From positions 30,915 through 94,914 of the forward strand of contig CAWVSY010000003.1 of NCBI GenBank assembly GCA_963933055.1: 64,000 nt of DNA, given 5' to 3'. Both the position numbers and the translations under genes were made by a program. Position 1 is the stretch's first letter. The number at the start of each line of letters is the position of its first letter. Shown piece by piece: positions 43,263 to 52,825 of the stretch. Source of the DNA: Oleispira sp963933055 (GTDB lineage Bacteria > Pseudomonadota > Gammaproteobacteria > Pseudomonadales > Oceanobacteraceae). The notes beneath the pieces were generated by a model. It did not search any database, had not been told where the DNA came from, and saw only the letters and a program-made list of their open reading frames with translations.

Positions 43263-44300
43263 TTAGAAAGGGCTACGAACCTGATCACCTACTCGCAATG
43301 CGCGAGTCGCGGTTAATACCAGGGCATAAGAAACCTTCTCGTAAGCTCTAAAAACAATCAACTGACCCGCTTTCTCAGAAGGTAAAATGATTTTCTCTTC
43401 TTTCGTACGATCACGAATGACTTCGCCTTTTTTCATAATGTCTAGAACAGAGCCTTCGCTTACGCCTTCTCGTGTTCCTTTATTAATCACGATCATGCTG
43501 TACTGGCCAACTTGTGTAACACCACCGGGTACCGAAATAATATAACCATCAACATAGCTATCCGGTGCCTTTGGCTGAAAGCGAGCAACCATTTGGCGAT
43601 TTTCTGTGGTTAACAAACGGTCGCCTTCAATAACTTGCTGGCTGGTTTTAACCAAATCGAGAGTCAAAATGTCTTTTGATTTTGCTTGTACATTAGCTAA
43701 ACCAATTTCTTTCGCTTCTAGGCCCAAAACTTCTTTTGTTACTGGATCGCGATAAACTTCGCTCGCACGGAAAATACCATAAGCCGTGGCGGTACCACTG
43801 GTAAAATCACCACGAGCATAGGCCGTGCCACCAGCACCGTTCATAATACGACCACCACCGGCGGCAACGATATAAGGCGCGGCATTCAAATCTTTTTGCT
43901 CAACAATACGATTATTCACAATAAAGGGCATGATCGCATCCATTGGAATCGTAGGAATCGCAGATTCGATCGGCTCAATACGTGCAGTTGGACTTAATTT
44001 AACCGTGCGGCTACCTTCACCACGCGAAACCACAGTTACTCGAACTTTGCCATCGATGCTCATCAAACCGATGATATCGCCCGGAAAAATCAAATGTGGG
44101 TTTTTAATTTGATTATTTTGGTACCAAATATTAGGCCATTGCCATGCATCGTCGGTATAACGTTCTGCAATTCCCCATAAAGTATCACCCTTTTTAACCG
44201 TATAACGCTCAGGAGCGTCTGGTTTTAGCGTTAAAGCGTGACTAATAGTGCTTAGTACTAGAAAAAACGCAGTAATTAGGTAACGAACTGTTTTGCTCAT
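43263..44300 (-). CDS. LysM-domain envelope protein
   Basis: A 345-residue exported protein with a signal ending near ISHA and one LysM peptidoglycan-binding domain at about 32-78 (YTVKKGDTLWGIAERY). The remainder is a beta-rich domain of unknown role. It is divergent from def and upstream of dprA, an arrangement shared with Pseudomonas (PA0020). Confidence 0.92.
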   Translation of the reverse strand: MSKTVRYLITAFFLVLSTISHALTLKPDAPERYTVKKGDTLWGIAERYTDDAWQWPNIWYQNNQIKNPHLIFPGDIIGLMSIDGKVRVTVVSRGEGSRTVKLSPTARIEPIESAIPTIPMDAIMPFIVNNRIVEQKDLNAAPYIVAAGGGRIMNGAGGTAYARGDFTSGTATAYGIFRASEVYRDPVTKEVLGLEAKEIGLANVQAKSKDILTLDLVKTSQQVIEGDRLLTTENRQMVARFQPKAPDSYVDGYIISVPGGVTQVGQYSMIVINKGTREGVSEGSVLDIMKKGEVIRDRTKEEKIILPSEKAGQLIVFRAYEKVSYALVLTATRALRVGDQVRSPF

Positions 44301-44444
44301 CCTATAATCCCTTTATCATTGGCATATCAGCCAACAGTCTTGGTTTGCCTTGTTATTATTGAAGACGCTATTTACTAAAAAGTAGCTCTAACTATGACAT
44401 ATTAGCAAGTTAAGCCCCAATAGTAATATAAGTGCATCACATCT

Positions 44445-44966
44445 ATGGCCATATTAGAAATACTAGAGTACCCAGATAAGCGTCTGCGTACCATTGCAAA
44501 ACCCGTAACAGAAGTCACGGATAAAATTCGAAAAATTATCGATGACATGTTCGATACTATGTACGAAGCACCTGGAATCGGCCTTGCCGCAAGCCAAGTG
44601 GACGTTCATTTGCGTATCGTGACCATGGATCTTTCAGAAGATAAATCTGAGCCGATGGTCTTTATTAATCCAGAAGTGACGGTTCTAGACGGTGAATTAG
44701 AAAGCATGCAAGAAGGCTGCTTATCGGTTCCTGGCTTTTATGAAGACGTTACCCGTATTGAACATTGCCTTGTTAAAGCGCTTGATCGCGACGGTAAACC
44801 GTTTGAATTAGAAGCTCGTGGTTTATTGGCGGTGTGTATTCAGCATGAGCTTGACCACTTAGAAGGTAAGCTAATGGTGGATTATTTATCGCCGCTGAAG
44901 CGTAACCGCATCAAATCTAAGCTTGAGAAACAACACAAGTTAGAAGCGCGTCATAATCGTCGTTAA
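44445..44966 (+). CDS. def: Peptide deformylase
   Basis: Removes the formyl group from new proteins. The 173 residues contain the three family motifs: GIGLAASQ at 44-51, EGCLSVPG at 90-97 with the metal Cys, and HELDH at 134-138. First gene of def-fmt-rsmB. Confidence 0.98.
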   Translation: MAILEILEYPDKRLRTIAKPVTEVTDKIRKIIDDMFDTMYEAPGIGLAASQVDVHLRIVTMDLSEDKSEPMVFINPEVTVLDGELESMQEGCLSVPGFYEDVTRIEHCLVKALDRDGKPFELEARGLLAVCIQHELDHLEGKLMVDYLSPLKRNRIKSKLEKQHKLEARHNRR

Positions 44967-44994
44967 TAATTAATTTAGATACCGAAGAGAAACT

Positions 44995-45948
44995 ATGGAC
45001 GCTCTGAATATTGTTTTTGCCGGTACGCCGGATTTCGCGGCTGGCCATTTACAGGCCTTAATCGACAGCCGCCATAATGTGGTTGGCGTTTATAGCCAGC
45101 CAGATCGTCCTGCTGGGCGAGGTAAAAAACTGCAACCAAGCCCAGTAAAACAAGTCGCGTTAGAATACGACATTCCTGTTTTTCAGCCGCTAAATTTCAA
45201 GCAAGAAGGCTCTATTGAAGAGCTGGAAGGATTAAACGCCGATATCATGATTGTTGTGGCTTATGGTTTATTGCTGCCATTAGCGGTATTGGAAGCACCT
45301 AAAATGGGCTGCTTAAACGTTCACGCTTCAATTTTACCTCGCTGGCGTGGGGCTGCCCCGATTCAACGAGCCATTCAGGCAGGCGATAGCGAAACGGGTA
45401 TCACGATTATGCAAATGGATGTTGGTTTGGATACTGGCGATATGCTGAGTAAAACCTTCATCGATATTAAAGCCGATGAAACCGGTGGCAGCTTGCACGA
45501 TCGCTTATTAGAAAAGGGCCCGAGTGCTTTATTGCAAACACTAACACTGTTACAAGCAGGAGAAGCGATTGCTGAGAAGCAAGACGATTCCCTCGCGAAT
45601 TACGCGCACAAATTGAAAAAAGAAGAAGCCCTCATTGATTGGTGCTTACCCGCTAAAGACATTGAGTTAAACATCCGTGCGTTTAACCCATTCCCTTGTG
45701 CTTATACTTTATTAGGCGATCTTCGCATTAAGGTATGGCAAGCCGTGGCATTAGAAGAGCCTACAAATTTATTACCCGGCACCATCGTCAATGTCAGCCC
45801 TGAAGGCATCATTGTCGCAACGGGCGCAGGCTTGATTAAATTGTTGAATATTCAACTTATCGGCAAAAAAGCCATGGCGATCAGCGATTTTATCAATGGT
45901 CAGCCCAATCTGTTTCAGCCACAGCACATGTTTGCTAGTCAGGCCTAA
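44995..45948 (+). CDS. fmt: Methionyl-tRNA formyltransferase
   Basis: Formylates initiator Met-tRNA using formyl-tetrahydrofolate. The 317 residues have the N-terminal Rossmann domain (FAGTPDFAAGHL), catalytic HASILPRWRGAAPIQRAI, and a C-terminal OB-like domain. Twenty-eight bases after def and six before rsmB. Confidence 0.98.
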   Translation: MDALNIVFAGTPDFAAGHLQALIDSRHNVVGVYSQPDRPAGRGKKLQPSPVKQVALEYDIPVFQPLNFKQEGSIEELEGLNADIMIVVAYGLLLPLAVLEAPKMGCLNVHASILPRWRGAAPIQRAIQAGDSETGITIMQMDVGLDTGDMLSKTFIDIKADETGGSLHDRLLEKGPSALLQTLTLLQAGEAIAEKQDDSLANYAHKLKKEEALIDWCLPAKDIELNIRAFNPFPCAYTLLGDLRIKVWQAVALEEPTNLLPGTIVNVSPEGIIVATGAGLIKLLNIQLIGKKAMAISDFINGQPNLFQPQHMFASQA

Positions 45949-45954
45949 TTACCT

Positions 45955-47340
45955 ATGTTCAATGCTACAACGTCCACGTCTTCAACCAAAAATATCCGTG
46001 CGATCGCCGCGCGGGTTTTAACGCAGGTACAGCACGGCCAATCATTGGCTCAATGCTTACCGGCTGCAGAAGACAAGATCGAGTTTGACGATATCCCTTT
46101 TTTGCGTGAGCTTTGTTATGGCAGCTGCCGTTGGTATTTCCGCTTAAATGCACTCGCCAAAATGCTGCTCGAAAAACCGTTTAAAGAAGATGATGAAGTA
46201 TTACATCAACTGCTCATCATTGGCCTGTATCAGCTCGATGTACAAAAAAAAGCACCTCATGCAGCCATTAATGAAACAGTAGAAGCCGCGTTAAAACTCG
46301 ACAAAAAGCACTGCAAAGGGGTTATTAATGCCTGTTTGCGTCGCTACGAACGTGAACATGTTGAACTTATTAAGTCTCTAGGTGATAACCCAGTGACCTT
46401 GCATAGCCACCCAAAATGGTTAGTGAAAGCCCTGAAAAAAGCCTGGCCTGATAATTATTTAGACATTATGGAGGCCAATAATCAGCATCCTCCTTTCTGT
46501 ATTCGTGTAAACCAGCAACATCATAGTCGCGAACAGTATTTAGCATTGCTTGACGAAGCAGGCATTCAAGCCAGCCTAGGCAAGTTCGCACAACACAGTA
46601 TTTATCTTGATCATGCGATGAGTGTTTTTGAACTACCAGGCTTTGAAGAGGGCTGGTGCAGCGTTCAAGATGAAGCCGCACAACTGGCTGCTGAATTATT
46701 AGACCCACAAGCTGGCGAAACCATTCTCGATGCGTGCGCCGCCCCTGGTGGTAAAACCTGCCACATTCTAGAAAGTGCTGCCAACCTCAACGTTACCGCC
46801 ATTGATTTAGAAGAAAAGCGCTTAGCTCGAGTCAGCGAAAACCTTGAGCGTTTACGACTAGACGCTAAAACCATTGCCTGTGATGCCAACCATCTAGATG
46901 ACTGGTGGGATGGCAAATTATTTGATCGTATTCTACTGGATGCGCCTTGCGCCGCTATTGGTGTTATTCGTCGCCATCCAGATATCAAATTATTACGTTT
47001 AAAAGAAGACATAGAGCAGTTAGCCGATGTGCAGCTAGGCTTATTAAAAACACTCTGGTCAACATTGAAGCCTGGCGGTCGATTGGTCTATGCCACCTGC
47101 TCGGTGATGCCAATGGAGAATGCCGCGGTAATCGATGCGTTTATTCAGACACAAAATGATGCACATCACGACATACAGGTTTATAGTCTTCAAAATAAAG
47201 ACTGGGGAATCGAGAGTGGCTATGGTCGACAATTATTTCCACAACTTGCCATTACATCAGAAGATCCTGTTACAGGTGAAAAAACAGAGCAAGGCCATGA
47301 TGGTTTTTATTATGCGGTTCTCGAAAAAAAGAAGAATTAG
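45955..47340 (+). CDS. rsmB: 16S rRNA cytosine-967 C5-methyltransferase
   Basis: SAM enzyme that methylates C967 of 16S rRNA. The 461 residues have an N-terminal NusB-like domain (about 10-150) and a methyltransferase domain with DACAAPGGKTCH, the conserved Cys in DAPCAAIGVIRRHPD and the catalytic Cys in VYATCSVMPMEN. It follows fmt directly. Confidence 0.96.
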   Translation: MFNATTSTSSTKNIRAIAARVLTQVQHGQSLAQCLPAAEDKIEFDDIPFLRELCYGSCRWYFRLNALAKMLLEKPFKEDDEVLHQLLIIGLYQLDVQKKAPHAAINETVEAALKLDKKHCKGVINACLRRYEREHVELIKSLGDNPVTLHSHPKWLVKALKKAWPDNYLDIMEANNQHPPFCIRVNQQHHSREQYLALLDEAGIQASLGKFAQHSIYLDHAMSVFELPGFEEGWCSVQDEAAQLAAELLDPQAGETILDACAAPGGKTCHILESAANLNVTAIDLEEKRLARVSENLERLRLDAKTIACDANHLDDWWDGKLFDRILLDAPCAAIGVIRRHPDIKLLRLKEDIEQLADVQLGLLKTLWSTLKPGGRLVYATCSVMPMENAAVIDAFIQTQNDAHHDIQVYSLQNKDWGIESGYGRQLFPQLAITSEDPVTGEKTEQGHDGFYYAVLEKKKN

Positions 47341-47409
47341 TGTGAATACAGATCGCCGTTTTACACAGCCACAGGCTGCCCGCCAGGGTCGTGTACAGGG
47401 AAGTAGGCT

Positions 47410-48783
47410 ATGAAGATTATTATATTAGGTGCCGGCCAAGTAGGCGGCACTTTGGCGGAAAACCTCGCCAACGAACAAAATGACATTACGGTTGTTGATA
47501 CCGATTCACAGCGTTTGCGTGAATTACAAGATTCTATCGACATTAAAACCGTGACTGGCACCGCGTCTTACCCTCAAGTATTACGCCAAGCTGGGGCCGA
47601 TGATGCCGACATGTTAATTGCCGTCACCAACTCCGACGAAACAAACATGGTCGCTTGCCAAATTGCGTATACCTTGTTTCGCACCCCAACCAAAATCAGT
47701 CGTATTCGCTCTAACGCTTATTTAAAACAAAAAGATTTATTTAAATCAGACGCCTTTCCAATCGACGTTTTAATTTCTCCTGAACAAGTTGTTACCAACT
47801 ACATCAAACGCTTATTAGAATATCCAGGTACTTTGCAGGTATTGGATTTTGCCGATGAGAAAGTTCAATTAGTCGCGGTTCGTGCATACCACGGCGGTTT
47901 ATTGGTAGGGCAAGAGCTAAGAAAACTAAAAGAACACATGCCTTCGGCTGATACTAAAGTAGCGGCTATTTACCGTCGTGGTAAAGCCATTTTGCCTTCT
48001 GGAGAAACCGTCATTGAAGTTGATGATGAAGTCTTCTTTATTGCAGCAAAAAATCATATCAAAAAAGTGATGAACGAATTGCGCAGAGAAGAACATTCTT
48101 ACAAGCGCATTCTCATTGCTGGTGGCGGTAACATTGGCTACCGTTTAGCGAAAACGCTTGAAAGTAAGTACAGAATAAAGCTGATTGAACACGGTGCAAA
48201 ACGGGCTAAATTCTTGAGCGAAAACCTGTCTAAGACTGTTGTACTAATGGGCAGCGCGACCGATCAGGCATTATTAGAAGAAGAAAATGTTGAAAACATC
48301 GATGTGTTTTGTGCCCTCACAAATGACGACGAAACCAATATCATGTCTTCTATGCTCGCAAAGCGTTTAGGCGCACGCAAAGTAATGACTCTGATTAACA
48401 AAGCCGCTTATGTCGATTTGGTACAAGGTGGGGTGATTGATATTGCGATCTCTCCCCAGCAAACCACGATTGGTAGCTTGTTAACGCACGTACGCCGTGG
48501 CGATGTAGTAAATGTTCACTCTCTACGTCGTGGTGCTGCCGAGGCGATTGAAGCGATTGCTCATGGTGACAAACTGACATCAAAAGTCGTTGGCCGCTCT
48601 ATTGCCGATATCGACTTGCCAAAAGGTACCACGATTGGTGCGATCGTTCGCGGCGAGCAAGTCATTATTGCTCACGATAAGGTTGTCGTTGAATCCAATG
48701 ATCACATCATTCTTTTCGTAGTTGATAAGCGTCGTATTCCAGAAGTTGAACGATTATTCCAAGTTGGACTTGGATTTTTCTAA
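47410..48783 (+). CDS. trkA: Trk potassium uptake regulatory subunit TrkA
   Basis: Cytoplasmic NAD-binding subunit that gates TrkH. The 457 residues show two RCK halves, each with a Rossmann loop: GAGQVGGTLA near 7-16 and GGGNIGYRLA near 237-246. Normal length. trkH follows after 53 bases; rsmB precedes it by 69 bases. Confidence 0.97.
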   Translation: MKIIILGAGQVGGTLAENLANEQNDITVVDTDSQRLRELQDSIDIKTVTGTASYPQVLRQAGADDADMLIAVTNSDETNMVACQIAYTLFRTPTKISRIRSNAYLKQKDLFKSDAFPIDVLISPEQVVTNYIKRLLEYPGTLQVLDFADEKVQLVAVRAYHGGLLVGQELRKLKEHMPSADTKVAAIYRRGKAILPSGETVIEVDDEVFFIAAKNHIKKVMNELRREEHSYKRILIAGGGNIGYRLAKTLESKYRIKLIEHGAKRAKFLSENLSKTVVLMGSATDQALLEEENVENIDVFCALTNDDETNIMSSMLAKRLGARKVMTLINKAAYVDLVQGGVIDIAISPQQTTIGSLLTHVRRGDVVNVHSLRRGAAEAIEAIAHGDKLTSKVVGRSIADIDLPKGTTIGAIVRGEQVIIAHDKVVVESNDHIILFVVDKRRIPEVERLFQVGLGFF

Positions 48784-48836
48784 CGCTTTATTTATAGAGC
48801 ATATTTTAAGACTAATTTTTAAGGGCTAGTCTCTAC

Positions 48837-50285
48837 ATGCATTTTACTGTTATTGCTCGGGTACTGGGCTTGCTGATGATGATCTTCAGCTTCACGCTAG
48901 TACCACCAATGCTGGTCTCTGTTATTTATCAAGATGGCACACTAGACGCCTTTGTATATGCGCTCCTGATTACTTTTGGTATCGGCTTATTGGTTTGGTT
49001 GCCCGTGCGCAACCATAAACAGGAATTGAAAACTCGAGATGGCTTCGTAATCACCGTACTGTTCTGGCTGGTATTAGCCTTCTCTGGTAGCGTTCCTTTG
49101 TATTTAGCAGAGCAAGCAGGTCTTTCCTATACCGATGCTTTCTTCGAATCACTTTCTGGCTGGACAACAACCGGAGCGACGGTAATTACTGGGCTCGGTG
49201 AATTGCCCAAGTCGATTCTTTGGTATCGCCAACAATTACAATGGCTTGGCGGCATGGGGATTATTGTTCTCGCCGTGGCGGTATTACCCATGCTGGGCAT
49301 TGGTGGTATGCAGCTATTTCGTGCTGAAACTCCAGGCCCAGTAAAAGACTCAAAACTTACCCCTAGAATCACCGAAACCGCGAAAGCTCTTTGGTATATT
49401 TATTTATCGCTGACCATTGCTTGCGCAGCCGCTTATTGGTTTGCAGGCATGTCGGTATTTGATGCTATTGGTCACAGTTTTGCGACGGTCGCGATTGGCG
49501 GTTTCTCTACTCATGATGCTTCGCTAGGCTATTTTAACAGCCCAACCATTGAAGCCATCGCAATGATCTTTATGCTGATTTCCGTGCTTAATTTTGGTTT
49601 GCATTTTTATGCTTGGAAGAATAAATCCATCATCCATTATTTCTTAGATTCTGAATTCAAATTTTTAATCTACGTTTTATTAGGCGGCGCTTTACTGACA
49701 GTCTCAGCGTTATGGTTAACCGATACATATACCTTGTCAGATTCATTTCGTCATGGTCTTTTCCAGCTAATCTCAGTCGCGACGACAACCGGATTCGGCA
49801 CCTCGGGCTTTGCTAATTGGCCGGTCTTTTTGCCTGTTCTATTATTTATGATGGCGTTTATTGGTGGCTGCGCAGGCTCGACGGGTGGCGGCATGAAGGT
49901 GATTCGCATATTGCTTATTTATAAGCAGGGAATACGCGAAATTCGCCGATTAATTCACCCTAATGCCATTATCCCAGTGAAAATTAATAAGCGCTCGGTA
50001 AATGACCGCGTATTAGAATCGGTTTGGGGATTCTTCTCGGTCTACATTCTGACCTACATGGTAATGATGGTTGCTCTATTAGCCACTGGCCTAGATCACG
50101 TTACCGCTTTCTCAGCCGTGGGCGCATGTTTGAATAACCTTGGCCCAGGCCTTGGTGACGTCGCCGCGCATTATGGTGATATTAGCGATGTCGCAAAATG
50201 GATTTTATCGATAACCATGCTGCTAGGACGCTTAGAAATTTTCACCTTCCTTGTTTTAATCAGCCCTGCTTTCTGGCGAAATTAA
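48837..50285 (+). CDS. trkH: Trk potassium channel subunit TrkH
   Basis: Membrane potassium translocator, 482 residues with about ten helices and four pore-loop repeats, including SLSGWTTTGATV, ATVAIGGFSTHD, VATTTGFGTSGF and LNNLGPGLGD. It works with the TrkA product encoded just upstream. Confidence 0.96.
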   Translation: MHFTVIARVLGLLMMIFSFTLVPPMLVSVIYQDGTLDAFVYALLITFGIGLLVWLPVRNHKQELKTRDGFVITVLFWLVLAFSGSVPLYLAEQAGLSYTDAFFESLSGWTTTGATVITGLGELPKSILWYRQQLQWLGGMGIIVLAVAVLPMLGIGGMQLFRAETPGPVKDSKLTPRITETAKALWYIYLSLTIACAAAYWFAGMSVFDAIGHSFATVAIGGFSTHDASLGYFNSPTIEAIAMIFMLISVLNFGLHFYAWKNKSIIHYFLDSEFKFLIYVLLGGALLTVSALWLTDTYTLSDSFRHGLFQLISVATTTGFGTSGFANWPVFLPVLLFMMAFIGGCAGSTGGGMKVIRILLIYKQGIREIRRLIHPNAIIPVKINKRSVNDRVLESVWGFFSVYILTYMVMMVALLATGLDHVTAFSAVGACLNNLGPGLGDVAAHYGDISDVAKWILSITMLLGRLEIFTFLVLISPAFWRN

Positions 50286-50315
50286 TCACTCAATTGAATC
50301 ATTGAGTAATCTCTA

Positions 50316-50337
50316 AACGCCCATAATCCTGGGCGTT
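50316..50337 (+). terminator. Hairpin after trkH
   Basis: AACGCCCA and TGGGCGTT form a perfect 8-bp stem around TAATCC, 30 bases after the trkH stop; the T tract (TTCAT) is short, so strength is uncertain. A second stem, ACTCAAT/ATTGAGT, lies at 50288-50307. Confidence 0.55.
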
Positions 50338-50440
50338 CATATCCTGCAATTAGCTCAGCGAAGTTGAAAAGCTTTGCTAGACTTAAACCTATATAGCCCT
50401 TCGAGGTGGTTGATACCACTTGCTTGTTAGCATAGGACGC

Positions 50441-52087
50441 ATGATTCCCTTTATGATTAATTTGGAACAGGCTTTAGCCGGACGACGAATTCTAATCGTC
50501 GATGACCTTGTTGAAGCCCGCAGCTCACTTAAGAAAATGGCGACCATACTGGGTGGCGACCGCATCGATGTCGCCACTGATGGCATCGAAGCCATGCATC
50601 TTATTCATGAACATGAATACGATATTGTTTTATCAGATTACAATCTTGGCCGTACTAAAGATGGTCAGCAAGTTCTCGAAGAAGCCCGCTTTACTCAGCG
50701 CTTACGCGCAACGTCTCTCTTTATTGTTATCACCGGTGAAAATGCGGTCGACATGGTGATGGGCGCCCTCGAATACGATCCTGACGGCTATATTACTAAA
50801 CCTTATACGCTCAACATGCTAAAAGAGCGCTTGATACGCATTATTACGATTAAAGAAGAACTGCGACAAGCAAATGAAGCCATTGATGCAGAAGATTATC
50901 CACTGGCAACAAAACTGTGTTTAGAAACCTTAAATAGAACACCGCGTTTACGATTACCCGCCTCTCGCATGCTTGGTCAGTTGCTAATGAGGCAAAAGAA
51001 ATTTGAATCCGCCTTAAAAATTTATTCTCAACTATTGAATGAACGCTCGGTATCTTGGGCCAAGTTAGGACAAGCGATTTGTATTTATAAGCTAGGAGAC
51101 CCAGACAGCGCATTAGCCATGCTCAACAAAACGCTCATTGATCACCCACTATATGTGCAATGTTATGACTGGATAGCGCGTATTTTATTAGAACAAGGAA
51201 AACCATCGCAGGCCCAAGAAGCGCTAGAGAAAGCTATCCAAATATCGCCAAAAGCCGTATTGCGACAAATGGAGCTAGGTCGAGTAGCGTTTGAAAATGG
51301 TGATATGGAAACCGCCGAGCCAGCATTCAAATACGCCGTTCGTTTAGGCCGCTATTCCTGTCACAAGTCGGTTAAAAACTACTTACAATTCGCCCGCTCG
51401 GCACAGTCGTTATTAAGTAATCCTAAAGATCGACAAACTCAAAATAAAGCGAATGAAGCTTTTCGTGCTTTAGATGAAATAAAGCAAGATTTTGCAGAAG
51501 ATGAAAATTCGTTATTTGAAGCCTCTATTCTTGAAAGCAGAACCCATCACAACATGGCAAATCAAGTCGAGTCGCAACGTTGTGCGAATGAAGCTGAGGA
51601 CCGTTTAGCGAGATTGATTAATCCTAAAATGGATTACAAACTACAGATGACCGAAGCGTTTATCGACAGTGATCAAACCGTCAAAGCTCAGGTTTTAATT
51701 GAAGAGCTAAAAGAATTACAGCTTTCTGATGAACAAAGATCGAAGCTAAGCCGCTTAGATCATGAGCTTAACGGCGAGGCTCTTAGACGCCATAGCACGA
51801 GCCTAAATGATGATGGGGTTACTCATTATGAACGCGGTGAATTAGAAGAGGCCATCAGCGCCTTTGATAAAGCAACCTGCTATGAACACGCAGGTATCAG
51901 TGTGCTATTAAATTCAATACAGGCCAAAATTTCGCTTATGGAACGAGACAGTCCTGATAAAAAAATTCTGCAAGATACTCGCAAGCTGCTGGTGCGTATT
52001 GGTGAAATTGAAAAAACCGACGACCGCTTTCCTCGTTATGCACGTTTACGCAAAACCTTCGATAGATTATGTCGGGCAACTCAATGA
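50441..52087 (+). CDS. Response regulator receiver with C-terminal TPR region
   Basis: A 548-residue protein. The receiver domain (about 13-130) has all phosphorylation residues: Asp21-Asp22, acceptor Asp66 in SDYNLG, Thr98 and Lys120. The rest is tetratricopeptide-like helical repeats (for example ASRMLGQLLMRQKKFESALK), with no DNA-binding or enzymatic domain, so output is probably through protein contacts. ATG 50441 has AGGA only 3 bases away; ATG 50453 is an alternative. Its stop overlaps the start of a histidine kinase gene by 4 bases. Confidence 0.85.
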   Translation: MIPFMINLEQALAGRRILIVDDLVEARSSLKKMATILGGDRIDVATDGIEAMHLIHEHEYDIVLSDYNLGRTKDGQQVLEEARFTQRLRATSLFIVITGENAVDMVMGALEYDPDGYITKPYTLNMLKERLIRIITIKEELRQANEAIDAEDYPLATKLCLETLNRTPRLRLPASRMLGQLLMRQKKFESALKIYSQLLNERSVSWAKLGQAICIYKLGDPDSALAMLNKTLIDHPLYVQCYDWIARILLEQGKPSQAQEALEKAIQISPKAVLRQMELGRVAFENGDMETAEPAFKYAVRLGRYSCHKSVKNYLQFARSAQSLLSNPKDRQTQNKANEAFRALDEIKQDFAEDENSLFEASILESRTHHNMANQVESQRCANEAEDRLARLINPKMDYKLQMTEAFIDSDQTVKAQVLIEELKELQLSDEQRSKLSRLDHELNGEALRRHSTSLNDDGVTHYERGELEEAISAFDKATCYEHAGISVLLNSIQAKISLMERDSPDKKILQDTRKLLVRIGEIEKTDDRFPRYARLRKTFDRLCRATQ

Positions 52088-52731
52088 AAACAGACTCTAA
52101 ATTTGAATTATTGGTTGCCGCTTATGTGCACGATTTAAAAAACCAATTACAGTCACTAACGGCTCAGCAAGATATATTGATTAATGAGCTACCCAAGGAA
52201 TACCAGCAGCAACTCGCGCCCATGCTGCGTCAAACTAACCAAATTAAAGACGATACCTTACGTTTGGTGAGCCTATTTCGACTGGAACATAATGAACATT
52301 TTTCAATGGATGATGCTTGGCCAAGAGATACCGCCAGTGCTGCCATTGAAACTTGCACGCTGCAGTTTCCTGAGTTGAGCATAACCAATAACATCGATGC
52401 CGAAGCCCAAGGTTATTACAACGAACAGCTCATTCAGTTAGCGTTAGCGACCTTAATTGCTAACAGCGCTCAAGCGGGTGCGACAAAAATTCAATTAGAG
52501 TGTGAAGAAGGAGAAAACCAAAGCCTCAGTATTAGGGTTCATGACAATGGCCCAGGTTTTGATCAGGATGTTCTCGATGGCTTAGCGGATACGACTAAAA
52601 CAGAAGGAACGGGGCTTGGGCTCTCTTTTGTTGAAATGATCTGCCAGACTCACAAAGGTAGCAACCAGCAAGGCGAACTCAGCATAAACAATACCGAAGC
52701 TGGCGCGATAGCAACTCTTCTTATCCCCTAA
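52084..52731 (+). CDS. Small soluble histidine kinase
   Basis: A 215-residue kinase without membrane or sensor domains. A dimerisation helix carries the probable phospho-His16 in YVHDLKNQLQSL; the HATPase domain has an N box (LIANSAQAGA), G1 VHDNGPGF and G2 GTGLGLSF. ATG 52084 overlaps the TGA of the receiver-TPR gene (ATGA). The pair is probably one phosphorelay in which the input comes through a partner protein. Confidence 0.85.
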   Translation: MKTDSKFELLVAAYVHDLKNQLQSLTAQQDILINELPKEYQQQLAPMLRQTNQIKDDTLRLVSLFRLEHNEHFSMDDAWPRDTASAAIETCTLQFPELSITNNIDAEAQGYYNEQLIQLALATLIANSAQAGATKIQLECEEGENQSLSIRVHDNGPGFDQDVLDGLADTTKTEGTGLGLSFVEMICQTHKGSNQQGELSINNTEAGAIATLLIP

Positions 52732-52825
52732 AAACTTTCTTATTTGACCTAGTGCCGTCTGCGCTCAGCACTGCTATAATCCTAGCCTTTCGTATTTCCC
52801 AAAATTGAATATAGAAGGTCGAGCA

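Noticed and set aside
46665..47012. A 115-codon frame opposite rsmB.
   Set aside because: It mirrors conserved rsmB codons and has no features of its own.
50346..50363. TGCAATTAGCTCAGCGAA recalls the D-arm of a tRNA.
   Set aside because: No matching acceptor stem, anticodon arm or T-arm follows.
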